Positions 1-7,403 of a stretch of DNA of 10,561 nucleotides are shown here, piece by piece; the stretch's first letter is position 1; each line of letters starts with the position of its first letter. Source of the DNA: Bacteroidales bacterium UBA4459. Lineage in GTDB: Bacteria; Bacteroidota; Bacteroidia; Bacteroidales; F082. Under the pieces are notes generated by a model that saw nothing but the letters and a program-made list of their open reading frames with translations, had not been told where the DNA came from and made no database searches. A program made the translations under genes and the position numbers. The stretch covers positions 1 through 10,561 of the forward strand of contig DGOT01000221.1 in the NCBI GenBank assembly GCA_002389465.1, read 5' to 3'.

Positions 1-1
1 T

Positions 2-394
2 GTTTTATGCGATTTACCTGTTACCATGTTCGGTGAACTGTTAAGTGATACTATATTTATAGAAACGTCAAACAATGTGTATAAAGAATTGGTTATGATC
101 GATAGTGATCTTTTATCGATGACGGAAAAAACCCCAACTGAATCTTTTATTGCTTATCCGAACCCATTCACTGATGGTGTTACTTTTGAGTTTTCAGCTG
201 GTGCTGCCACAACTTATGAGCTCACTGTTTTTGATATTACAGGCAGGGTGGTGGATAAAATCAACGGAACTGTTTCAGCAGATCTTGGCAACATTACATG
301 GCATGTGGGTCAGAACCTGCGCATCGGTACTTATTTCTATAAATTAAAAATAGGAGAAATAAACAAAAGCGGAAGATTAATCTACAGCAGATAG
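2..394 (+). CDS. 3' end of a secreted protein with a T9SS type A sorting domain (5' truncated)
   Basis: The reading frame is open to the left edge, so the ATG at position 26 is probably internal and the true start lies outside the window. The visible 131 codons end in a stop at 392-394. Counting from M26, residues about 40-122 look like a T9SS type A C-terminal sorting domain: YPNPFTDG followed by a beta-rich stretch, then VFDITGRVV, a GTYFYKLKIG turn, and a basic end SGRLIYSR. In Bacteroidota such domains send a protein through the outer membrane by the type IX system, after which the domain is usually removed and the protein attached to the surface or released. The upstream catalytic or binding part is not visible, so the function is unknown. 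The gene converges on lysS with a 79-base gap. Confidence 0.85.
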   Translation, partial: VLCDLPVTMFGELLSDTIFIETSNNVYKELVMIDSDLLSMTEKTPTESFIAYPNPFTDGVTFEFSAGAATTYELTVFDITGRVVDKINGTVSADLGNITWHVGQNLRIGTYFYKLKIGEINKSGRLIYSR

Positions 395-448
395 ATTATA
401 ATTATTTCTTTAAAGCAGGAAGCCGTCTTAAAAGTTAAAATTACGTAC

Positions 449-472
449 AGTTAATTCCTTCGTTAGCTTTTT
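449..472 (+). terminator. weak hairpin plus short T-run between convergent genes
   Basis: AGTTAAT (449-455) can pair with GTTAGCT (462-468) across a 6-base loop. The 7-bp AU-rich stem contains two G-U pairs and is followed by TTTT at 469-472. It lies 54 bases after the stop of the plus-strand gene and just before the lysS stop codon. It could end the plus-strand transcript, but the stem is weak. No comparable hairpin with a T-run was seen for lysS on the minus strand. Confidence 0.3.
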
Positions 473-473
473 A

Positions 474-2195
474 TTATTCGATATTACGAAGCCACTTTTC
501 AACTTCATCCAGTTGCACGGCCGGAATGTCCAGCTTGTTCTTCTTACGATACTCGTTCAGTTTCTGCTGAACAGCAGACGGTTTGGTTTCTTTGAACTGT
601 TTAGGAGCGGCAAACCCTGCAGCCATAACATGTTCAGCCCATTTTTCGGATACACCCAGGTCGATAAAATCCTGTACCGAAAAAGTTTTCTTTTTAGCTT
701 CGGGACGCATCTGCGGAAAAAACAACACTTCCTGTATGCCGGGCTGGTTGGTAAGGATCATGACCAGCCTGTCAATTCCAATGCCCATGCCCGATGTGGG
801 CGGCATGCCGTATTCGAGAGCCCGTATAAAATCCTGATCAATGAACATAGCTTCGTCATCACCTTTTTCGGCAAGTTTCATTTGTTCTTCGAACCTTTCC
901 CGCTGATCAATCGGATCGTTCAGCTCTGTGTATGCATTAGCCAGTTCTTTTCCGTTAATCATGAGCTCAAAACGTTCCGTCAGGTCGGGGTTATTTCTGT
1001 GGCGTTTGCACAGCGGTGACATTTCCACCGGATAATCTGTAATAAACGTTGGCTGTATGAAATGAGGCTCGCATTTTTCACCAAAAATTTCATCAATCAG
1101 TTTTCCTTTTCCCATTGACGGATCGGTTTCAATACCCAGTTTTTTACAGGTAGCCTGCAACCGGTTTTCATCCATGTTACTTACGTCAAATCCTGTAAAC
1201 TCTTCAATGGCCCCCAGTATCGTCTGGCGTTTGAAAGGTGTTTTGAAATCAATTTTGTGCTCACCTACCTGCACTTTTGTTGTGCCATACAGATCAAGGG
1301 TTATTTTTTCAATCATGGTCTCGGTAAGTCCCATCATCCACAAATAGTCTTTGTAAGCAACATAAAGTTCCATTTGCGTGAACTCCGGATTGTGGAAGCG
1401 GTCCATTCCTTCGTTCCTGAAATCTTTGGCAAATTCGTACACACCTTCATATCCGCCTACGATCAGACGTTTGAGATACAATTCGTTGGCAATACGCAGG
1501 TAGAGCGGAATATTCAAGGCATTATGGTGGGTAGCGAAAGGTTTTGCGGCAGCACCTCCGGGTATGGCTTGCAGTATAGGCGTTTCAACCTCCAGATAAC
1601 CTTTATCGTTCAGAAAATCACGCATCGACCGGATAATTTGCGCTCTTTTGATAAATGTATCTTTTACGTTATCGTTAACAATCAAGTCGACATAACGCTG
1701 GCGGTAGCGTTGATCGGGATCGGTAAATGCATCGTATATTTTTCCGTCTTTTTCTTTTACAATGGGTAGCGGCCTCAACGATTTGGACAGCACAGTAAAT
1801 TCTTTCACATGTACTGTTATCTCACCCATTTTGGTGATAAACACAAAACCTTTTACGCCAATGATATCACCAATATCCAGCAAGCGTTTAAAAACAATAT
1901 TGTACATGGTCTTGTCTTCATCAGGACATATATCATCACGCTTGAAATAAAGCTGGATTCTCCCGGTATGGTCTTTTAGTTCGGCAAAAGCGGCAGCGCC
2001 CATAATACGCCTGCTCATAATACGTCCGGCGAGGCTTATGTCCTGAAATAATGCATTGTTTTTTGGGTATTTTTCCAATATTTCTGCCGCAGTAGTATTT
2101 ATCTGGTATTCGGCCTGGGGATAAGGGTTAATGCCCAGTTTGATTAATTCGTTAAGGGCTTCGCGCCTCACCTGTTCCTGTTCGCTAAGTTGCAT
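474..2195 (-). CDS. lysS: lysyl-tRNA synthetase, class II
   Basis: Charges tRNA-Lys with lysine using ATP, in the cytoplasm. The protein is 573 residues from the ATG at 2195. It opens with LSEQEQVRREALNEL, followed by an OB-fold anticodon-binding domain (about 52-140; ISLAGRIMSRR, LKDHTGRIQLYF). The class II catalytic core follows: motif 1 region around GYLEVETPIL (200-208), motif 2 FRNEGMDRFHNPEF (259-272), and motif 3 GMGIGIDRLVM (469-479). E. coli LysS is about 505 residues. Most of the excess here is a C-terminal tail of roughly 70 residues after FFPQMRPE, which I recall as usual in Bacteroidota. An in-frame TTG at 2219 would add eight residues, but its bases belong to a promoter -7 box, so the ATG is preferred. 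It appears to be transcribed alone from its own promoter. Confidence 0.97.
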   Translation of the reverse strand: MQLSEQEQVRREALNELIKLGINPYPQAEYQINTTAAEILEKYPKNNALFQDISLAGRIMSRRIMGAAAFAELKDHTGRIQLYFKRDDICPDEDKTMYNIVFKRLLDIGDIIGVKGFVFITKMGEITVHVKEFTVLSKSLRPLPIVKEKDGKIYDAFTDPDQRYRQRYVDLIVNDNVKDTFIKRAQIIRSMRDFLNDKGYLEVETPILQAIPGGAAAKPFATHHNALNIPLYLRIANELYLKRLIVGGYEGVYEFAKDFRNEGMDRFHNPEFTQMELYVAYKDYLWMMGLTETMIEKITLDLYGTTKVQVGEHKIDFKTPFKRQTILGAIEEFTGFDVSNMDENRLQATCKKLGIETDPSMGKGKLIDEIFGEKCEPHFIQPTFITDYPVEMSPLCKRHRNNPDLTERFELMINGKELANAYTELNDPIDQRERFEEQMKLAEKGDDEAMFIDQDFIRALEYGMPPTSGMGIGIDRLVMILTNQPGIQEVLFFPQMRPEAKKKTFSVQDFIDLGVSEKWAEHVMAAGFAAPKQFKETKPSAVQQKLNEYRKKNKLDIPAVQLDEVEKWLRNIE

Positions 2196-2216
2196 GTACG
2201 TATAAATAAGTTTTTG

Positions 2217-2224
2217 CAAAGATA
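2217..2224 (-). promoter_or_regulatory. lysS promoter -7 box
   Basis: The minus strand reads TATCTTTG, an exact match to the Bacteroidota -7 consensus TAnnTTTG. It ends 21 bases before the lysS ATG, giving a leader of roughly 15 bases. No good -33 TTG is seen at the usual 17-23 base spacing, because that zone is occupied by the T-run and stem of the preceding terminator. The match and position are seen directly; the promoter role is inferred. Confidence 0.55.
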
Positions 2225-2234
2225 TTAAATCGAC

Positions 2235-2261
2235 AAAAAAAGGCCGCCCCTTCGGGCAGCC
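2235..2261 (-). terminator. Rho-independent terminator of the 1144-residue secreted protein gene
   Basis: On the minus strand GGCTGCCC pairs with GGGCGGCC across a GAAG loop, an 8-bp GC-rich stem with one U-G pair, directly followed by seven Ts. It starts 23 bases after the stop codon of the secreted-protein gene and lies upstream of the lysS -7 box. It therefore separates the two transcription units. Confidence 0.88.
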
Positions 2262-2284
2262 CTGAAAGATTTTATTTAACAGGC

Positions 2285-5200
2285 TTATTTCCTGACAACT
2301 ACTTTCTTCTCTGCTATGCCGTTTTCTCCAATCACAAAAATACTGTACACACCACTTGAAAATTGACTCAGGTCAATTTGCAGGCTGTGTGCTTTTACGA
2401 TATTGATATCATCTAACTGATAAACAACTTGTCCGGACAGATTCATAACACGTAGCGAAACTGACTGAGCAGAAAGCACATGGAGATCAACATTAACCAG
2501 GCCGTTGCTTGGGTTTGGAAAAACACTTACCGCAACCGATTGTGAATTTTCATCTATCGAAGAACAATTCTTAATTTCTATCGTTATTTCACCATCGTTT
2601 TCGCAACCCACTTCAGAAGTAACCAGTACCGAAAAGACATGGTTTCCGTATTCATAGTCGTCGGCATTTACAGTTATTGTCTGTGTGGTTTCACCGGTTG
2701 ACCACGAATATGCAGCTCCCGGATTCCCGGCATCCAGCGTCATAACTGAATTATGACAAATGATCGTGTCGGCGCCCAGCTCAACCACCGGCAGAACGGC
2801 AAAGTTGATAGTCACCGTATCGGATGCATTGCACGAAGTTTCGTTAGTGACTTCTACCCAGTAAGTATTTTCTCCTTCTCCGGTAACCGTTATTGTTTGA
2901 GAAGTTTCCCCGGTTGACCACTGGTAAGTTGCCCCCGGGTTTCCGGCGTCTAATTCATATTCGTTCTCACCGCACAATACCTGGTCATCGCCCAAATTCA
3001 CTTCCGGAACAGCATATACAGTTATTTCTACAGTATCCGACATCGTAACCGGGCCGTCATTTACCGAAATAATATACTGAGTATTAACCTCGGGAAACAC
3101 TACCGGACTTTCTTCGTTCGATTCAAATCCTTCAGGTATAGAAGTCCATTGATAAGAAAATGTACCCGAACCTCCGGTAACCTCCACGGCTAACTGAGTT
3201 TCGTTGCCGGCACAGATTTCGAGCCAACTGGCAGTAGCCGACACCTGCAGGTCCGTCACGTGCATAGTTACCGGAATAGTGACCAGACTATGGTTTATAT
3301 CATTTGTAATGATTTTCATGTCATCGGTGTACGTTCCTGTTTCCATACCCTCCGCATTGAATGTCAGGTTGACCATTGCCGAATCGCCAACAGCTACAAC
3401 ACCTTCTTCCGGATCCATGGTGATCCAGTCAGCGAGATACAGTTTATAGTCTTCTGTTTCGCCGTATTCGGTATCTCCATATGCCGATAACGAACCGGGC
3501 CCGGCAAGACGAATGCGCATGCCCGTGGCGCCCTGCGTTGTGCCCCTGGCAGGAGTGATTGTGCCGGTAAATTTATTACCCGTCCAGCTTAATGTAACAG
3601 CTTGTTCATCAAACAGCCCGTTTTGATCCCAGTCGACCCAAACGGCACACTGGTCACCATCATATGGGTTTCCGTTGAACACACTTATTTCGTATGCATG
3701 GTTGGATTCCAACGAAGTGGCATATCCGGTATAATCGGAATAACCTTCCCAGCCGGAGCTGTTATTTATGGAATTTAAAATAACATTGCTAATATATTCA
3801 TCACCGCCACCGGCAGCTTTTTGATAGTGAGGAATGGGTGCTTTATCAAAATGGTCAGATAGTAAAAATTCCAGCTCCAGTTCCCCGTTGTTTTTAATTT
3901 TCATTTGTTGAACAACCGAATCTTCAACAAACACGGTGGCAACATAAGTATTCGGAGTTATTTCGATGGAAGCCGTTCCCCATTGCGTTTCGTACACATC
4001 GGGAGCCGACTCACCTGTATCGCCATACGATGCCGAAACTTCATAAGTATAATAGCCATATTCAGGTAACTGATCCGCATAGTTTTCTTCAGTGGACGTG
4101 CCAATCAGTTCGCCATTTCTGTAAATATTAAAATGCTCAAAACCGTTAGTTACATTAAAGTCCCAGGTCAGGTCAGCAGCTCCGTTATCCTGGTTCACAT
4201 CCACCTGTAAATTATAGGGCGATTGGATGTCAATAGTTTCAAACACGGAAACGTATGTCATCACCTCTCCGGTACGGTTGTCTGTCCAGCAGGGATAAAC
4301 AAGACCGTCCAGCGCAGTGATGCCTAAATAATCGCCCATGTATCCAGAAGCAAAACCCGGAATTGGTGAAGGGGTAAACGAAACATCGCTTACTTTGAAA
4401 TCTTCCCATTCTTCACCTGCCGTAGTTGAAACGGCTACCCACGCCTCTGCCTGGTTAGCATTGGTATTTCGGTTGTCGTAAAATATAACGCTAAGGATGC
4501 CGTTGGAAGCATCACAGGCAATCCAGGGCAGGTAATGGCATTTTCCCTGTCCGATTTCATCCTGGTTAATACGGATCGGGTCCGACCAGGTTGAACCCTC
4601 ATTCACTGATTTGATCATATAGACATCTCTGTCAGATCCGGAGTTTTCTCCGGGAACACCCACATTTGTCCATACAACATATATATTTCCGCTATTCGGT
4701 CCGTCACTGACGTCAACAGCCATGGCAGGAAACGAGTTCACCCTCATGTTTTGGGGGACACCCGAATTTCTAATACCGCGAATATTAGTGATAATTCTTA
4801 TAGAAGGTTCCCATGTTTCTCCGCCATCCAGAGACTTGGCAAAACCAATTGCTTTTTCGTCCTGAGGCCATCCGTCGTAAATTGACCAGACGGCATATAC
4901 TTCACCATTAGGTCCGGTACTCAGATTAACCCCCTGGTTGTGGCTTCCGGCATTCACTTCGTTACTGATATTGATTTTAGCATCCCATGTTTCACCATTG
5001 TCTGTAGAACGCTGAACAACAATATCGTTTACATTGGCACCGCCAAATTCAACCCATGAATTGTACAGATAGTTTTCATACGGGCTATCATCTTTGGTAT
5101 CGATCCACAGGTGATTTTTGTCAGTAGAACTCAGGCTTGTCACAATCTTTCTTGTCCATGTATCTCCCTGGTCATCTGAATAAGAAACGCCTTGTCCGCC

Positions 5201-5719
5201 ACCGTTGGCAATAAATCCGACATACCATCGCCCGTCCGTACCAATGCTTGTAGTTGGATCACCACTATTAGAGCCGCCGGCGCCTTGTACCGAACCATCA
5301 AAGGTTTCGGCGCCATCGAATGTGTATAAACCGTCAGCACCGTAAAAACCACTGCTAAGAGGTCCTGAGTTATTTGAGTTTAGGGCAGTTAATTTATCAT
5401 TCGGGTCAATAAAAATTGAGTTCTCACTTTGCCTTGAATTTGAAGGGGCTACAGGTACATCGGGAGAATCGTCTGTTATTACCGAGTAAACTCTGATTTT
5501 ACTGCCCGTAAAAATAGCAGGTTCAATTTCTGCAACCGGATTTAAAACAGCCAGGCCCTGCTCGGCCATTCTTTTCCAATATCCGTTATTGTCAATGCGG
5601 GTATCTACTAATGCCCGTCGCTCACGATCTGATTTAGAGCTATCGCTATTGGCCCACTGTAAGCCAATGGTAGTTATAACAATAAGTGTTACAACCAGAA
5701 AAAGTAATGTTTGTTTCAT
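2285..5719 (-). CDS. secreted multidomain Asp-box/FnIII/GEVED/Ig-like protein with T9SS sorting domain
   Basis: A 1144-residue exported protein of unknown activity. Residues 1-23 are a signal peptide with a long hydrophobic core (LLFLVVTLIVITTIGL); the cleavage site is unclear. Residues about 150-495 form a BNR/Asp-box region: S-x-D-x-G-x-T-W motifs end at W188, W245 and W303, with variants at W378 and W438. A fibronectin-III-like domain follows (about 500-578), then an Ig-like domain split by a GEVED domain (about 636-762; VWVDWDQNGLFDE, MRIRL, YGETEDYKLYL). Next come an Ig-like domain (about 825-902), two near-identical Ig-like repeats (905-974 and 978-1050) and a T9SS sorting domain (about 1062-1144; VFPNPSNG to KKVVVRK). 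Automatic annotation might call it a sialidase, but no FRIP-type motif or arginine triad is evident. It has its own terminator. It probably acts at the cell surface or outside the cell in binding or degrading a polymer, which is inference. Confidence 0.93.
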   Translation of the reverse strand: MKQTLLFLVVTLIVITTIGLQWANSDSSKSDRERRALVDTRIDNNGYWKRMAEQGLAVLNPVAEIEPAIFTGSKIRVYSVITDDSPDVPVAPSNSRQSENSIFIDPNDKLTALNSNNSGPLSSGFYGADGLYTFDGAETFDGSVQGAGGSNSGDPTTSIGTDGRWYVGFIANGGGQGVSYSDDQGDTWTRKIVTSLSSTDKNHLWIDTKDDSPYENYLYNSWVEFGGANVNDIVVQRSTDNGETWDAKINISNEVNAGSHNQGVNLSTGPNGEVYAVWSIYDGWPQDEKAIGFAKSLDGGETWEPSIRIITNIRGIRNSGVPQNMRVNSFPAMAVDVSDGPNSGNIYVVWTNVGVPGENSGSDRDVYMIKSVNEGSTWSDPIRINQDEIGQGKCHYLPWIACDASNGILSVIFYDNRNTNANQAEAWVAVSTTAGEEWEDFKVSDVSFTPSPIPGFASGYMGDYLGITALDGLVYPCWTDNRTGEVMTYVSVFETIDIQSPYNLQVDVNQDNGAADLTWDFNVTNGFEHFNIYRNGELIGTSTEENYADQLPEYGYYTYEVSASYGDTGESAPDVYETQWGTASIEITPNTYVATVFVEDSVVQQMKIKNNGELELEFLLSDHFDKAPIPHYQKAAGGGDEYISNVILNSINNSSGWEGYSDYTGYATSLESNHAYEISVFNGNPYDGDQCAVWVDWDQNGLFDEQAVTLSWTGNKFTGTITPARGTTQGATGMRIRLAGPGSLSAYGDTEYGETEDYKLYLADWITMDPEEGVVAVGDSAMVNLTFNAEGMETGTYTDDMKIITNDINHSLVTIPVTMHVTDLQVSATASWLEICAGNETQLAVEVTGGSGTFSYQWTSIPEGFESNEESPVVFPEVNTQYIISVNDGPVTMSDTVEITVYAVPEVNLGDDQVLCGENEYELDAGNPGATYQWSTGETSQTITVTGEGENTYWVEVTNETSCNASDTVTINFAVLPVVELGADTIICHNSVMTLDAGNPGAAYSWSTGETTQTITVNADDYEYGNHVFSVLVTSEVGCENDGEITIEIKNCSSIDENSQSVAVSVFPNPSNGLVNVDLHVLSAQSVSLRVMNLSGQVVYQLDDINIVKAHSLQIDLSQFSSGVYSIFVIGENGIAEKKVVVRK
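2669..2737 (-). repeat. Ig-like repeat core, copy 2
   Basis: Encodes residues 995-1017 of the secreted protein, with motifs LDAGNPGA and WSTGET. It matches copy 1 at 20 of 23 residues but only about 50 of 69 bases by eye. The protein sequence is therefore conserved better than the DNA, as expected for an older internal duplication under selection. Confidence 0.85.
2885..2953 (-). repeat. Ig-like repeat core, copy 1
   Basis: Encodes residues 923-945, the counterpart of copy 2, within the larger repeat unit at residues 905-974. Each full unit begins with a P/V-rich strand, L-G-x-D and a cysteine a few residues later. Confidence 0.85.
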
Positions 5720-5762
5720 GTGTAATTTGTTAAGATGTTAATTTTAAAGGAATAAAACGCGG

Positions 5763-5797
5763 TAAAAATAATATAAATAATGTTAATAGTTTGCAAA
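5763..5797 (-). promoter_or_regulatory. candidate promoter of the 1144-residue secreted protein gene
   Basis: On the minus strand a TTTG (5794-5797) lies 23 bases upstream of TATTTTTA (5763-5770), which matches TAnnTTTG at five of six fixed positions. This fits the Bacteroidota TTG-N17-23-TAnnTTTG pattern at the edge of its spacing. The leader to the ATG would be about 37 bases and is A/T-rich without a Shine-Dalgarno sequence. The region is very AT-rich, so a chance match is possible. Confidence 0.3.
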
Positions 5798-5823
5798 ACG
5801 AAAAGCCAATGTGAAAAAACAGC

Positions 5824-7254
5824 TTATTCTTTCGGAATAAGATTTCTATAATCTTCAAACCGGTTAAAGATTTCATTCACAAAATCATAAGTTTCTTTTC
5901 CCCGCACATAGCCGTAATAAGCTACTGGGTCGTGGTAGTAATATTTATCAGATAGATTAAGCATATAAAAATCAACATTATCCGTCCAGATGTTGGGATC
6001 TTTCCCGTATTTTTCGGCAAGGCGACGGGCGTCAAAAACATGAGCAATTCCCGCGTTGTATGAGGCCATGACAAATTTTATCCGTTCAACAGAGTCGGTA
6101 ATATCTTCGGGGAGCTGTTTATTGAGGTATTTTAAATATCTGGCTCCGGCAATTATCTGTTGTTGCGCGGTAGCCGTGGTGTCAAGCCCGTATTTTTCCA
6201 ACGTTGAGGGCATCATTTGCATTAAACCGTAAGCGCCTACCCATGAACGTACATTCGGCTTGAATTCCGACTCCTGGTAAATTAAAGAGGCCAGCAAACG
6301 CCAGTCCCATCCGATCAGTTTCTCCGCTTCTTTAATATCGTCATCATAGGGTGACAAGTTATTACCACTAAACGAGTTATACCTGCTTTGTGCTATACGT
6401 TTTGTCCTGATATTTTTAAAGTATTTGTTGTAAATGAGTCGTGATTTTATGGATTTCAGATAAATTTTCAGCCAGGAATTAATCGTATCGGTAAGCCCCG
6501 TCTGGCCTTTTTTAGCAGCCCACGAAATTTTCTGGGGGAAACTCAGCGGTGTCTTAATATCAATATTTGGGTAATATTTGGAATTTACTATGGCAATATG
6601 CTCGTCAGCAACCGTATAGTCGATTTCTTTATTGGCAACAGCTTCAATCAATTCTTCCACGTCTTTTTCTTCCTGAATGACGAAAATCGTGTCCCCTATT
6701 TCATCTGCCAGCGTGGCGAGCCGGCTTGCATAAATGGTTCCTTTTTGAACAGAAATAGTTTTTCCGGCCAGGTCGATCTGGTTTCTTATCAGGTGCGTCT
6801 CTATTTCATCAGAAGTGGCCATCTGTAAATAATTATCGGGTTTTCGTTGTACAAGCACCTGATATGTGGTCATAATGGGATCAGTAAATTCGAACACTTT
6901 TACCCGATCATTGGTCACCGTAAGGCCCATAGCCAGTAAATCGGTTTCACCGTTGTTTAACATATCAATACTTTTTTCCAGGTCTTTTTCCGTCACGATT
7001 TCCAGTTCAACGCCTAAAAAGTTTGTAAAATCTTTCAGCATCTCATATTGGTATCCGATCGTTTCTCCCCGGTAAATAAGATACGTTACTGATCCGTAAT
7101 CGGTGATGGCCTTCAGTTTTTTCCTTTGCAACACACTGTCAAGCACCCGGTTTTCTTCAGGATGTTCTTTTTTTGCTTCGGAAGGTGTATGTTGTGGCCC
7201 GCAGGCAATTAAAAAAGCCAGAAGAAATAAAAAAACAAAGCTTAGCTGTTTCAT
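5824..7254 (-). CDS. mltF: MltF-type membrane-bound lytic murein transglycosylase lipoprotein
   Basis: Cleaves the MurNAc-GlcNAc bond of peptidoglycan without hydrolysis, forming 1,6-anhydro ends, at the periplasmic face of a membrane. The 476-residue protein starts with a lipoprotein signal (MKQLSFVFLFLLAFLIAC), with the lipobox LIAC placing the lipid on C18. Residues about 42-275 are a family 3 solute-binding domain (GYQYEMLKDF, TNDRVKVFEFTDP, YTVADEHIA). Residues about 305-465 are the SLT catalytic domain: YQESEF with the likely catalytic E328, GAYGLMQMMPST, AGARYLKYL, ASYNAG and YGYVRG. E. coli MltF has the same order and is slightly longer at 518 residues. The start has AGGTGA a few bases upstream of the ATG, an unusually clear ribosome-binding candidate for this phylum. 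It is divergent from the protease gene and 104 bases upstream of the secreted-protein gene. I saw no clear terminator in that gap. Confidence 0.93.
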   Translation of the reverse strand: MKQLSFVFLFLLAFLIACGPQHTPSEAKKEHPEENRVLDSVLQRKKLKAITDYGSVTYLIYRGETIGYQYEMLKDFTNFLGVELEIVTEKDLEKSIDMLNNGETDLLAMGLTVTNDRVKVFEFTDPIMTTYQVLVQRKPDNYLQMATSDEIETHLIRNQIDLAGKTISVQKGTIYASRLATLADEIGDTIFVIQEEKDVEELIEAVANKEIDYTVADEHIAIVNSKYYPNIDIKTPLSFPQKISWAAKKGQTGLTDTINSWLKIYLKSIKSRLIYNKYFKNIRTKRIAQSRYNSFSGNNLSPYDDDIKEAEKLIGWDWRLLASLIYQESEFKPNVRSWVGAYGLMQMMPSTLEKYGLDTTATAQQQIIAGARYLKYLNKQLPEDITDSVERIKFVMASYNAGIAHVFDARRLAEKYGKDPNIWTDNVDFYMLNLSDKYYYHDPVAYYGYVRGKETYDFVNEIFNRFEDYRNLIPKE

Positions 7255-7261
7255 AGGTCAC

Positions 7262-7322
7262 CTAATAAGCACGACCAATTTACAAAAAAAATGAGGCAAC
7301 CTTTTCCATAAAAACTTATTAG
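7262..7322. repeat. 8-bp inverted repeat in the divergent intergenic region
   Basis: CTAATAAG (7262-7269) and CTTATTAG (7315-7322) are perfect reverse complements separated by 45 bases, and lie within the leader/promoter zone of mltF. They could be operator half-sites. A chance pairing is quite possible in this AT-rich gap, and no known regulator motif is recognised. Confidence 0.2.
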
Positions 7323-7358
7323 ATAAAATAAACGGAATTCTAACTGGAATTGATTTAC

Positions 7359-7366
7359 TACTTTTG
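7359..7366 (+). promoter_or_regulatory. -7 box of the S8 protease gene
   Basis: TACTTTTG is an exact match to TAnnTTTG, ending 37 bases before the protease ATG. Transcription would begin near 7373, giving a leader of about 30 bases that is strongly A/T-rich just before the start, as is common in Bacteroidota. The -33 element is poor: only a TTC at 7338-7340 is at suitable spacing. Confidence 0.5.
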
Positions 7367-7403
7367 ATGCCAATTATCATTTTTTCTAAAAAAATAAAAA
7401 ACC

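Noticed and set aside
513..1950. Plus-strand open frames of 62-170 codons opposite lysS
   Set aside because: They lie wholly inside a confidently identified gene on the other strand, show no recognisable domain and have low-complexity F/H-rich translations typical of antisense frames.
2196..2219. TTG start adding eight residues to LysS
   Set aside because: The TTG forms part of the TATCTTTG -7 box, and family alignment from memory favours a start just before LSEQEQ.
2196..2284. T-box or riboswitch leader controlling lysS
   Set aside because: The predicted lysS leader is only about 15 bases, and the one stable hairpin is upstream of the promoter box and ends in a T-run fitting the preceding gene.
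2669..2953. Repeat array of CRISPR or mobile-element type
   Set aside because: Only two diverged in-frame copies exist, explained by duplicated protein domains; there are no spacers, terminal inverted repeats or transposase.
2285..5719. Calling the Asp-box protein a true sialidase
   Set aside because: Asp-boxes occur in many non-sialidase propellers and the catalytic motifs are not evident.
5720..5823. mltF and the 1144-residue gene as one operon
   Set aside because: The gap is 104 bases with a plausible promoter, and functions are unrelated; co-transcription cannot be excluded because no clear mltF terminator was seen.
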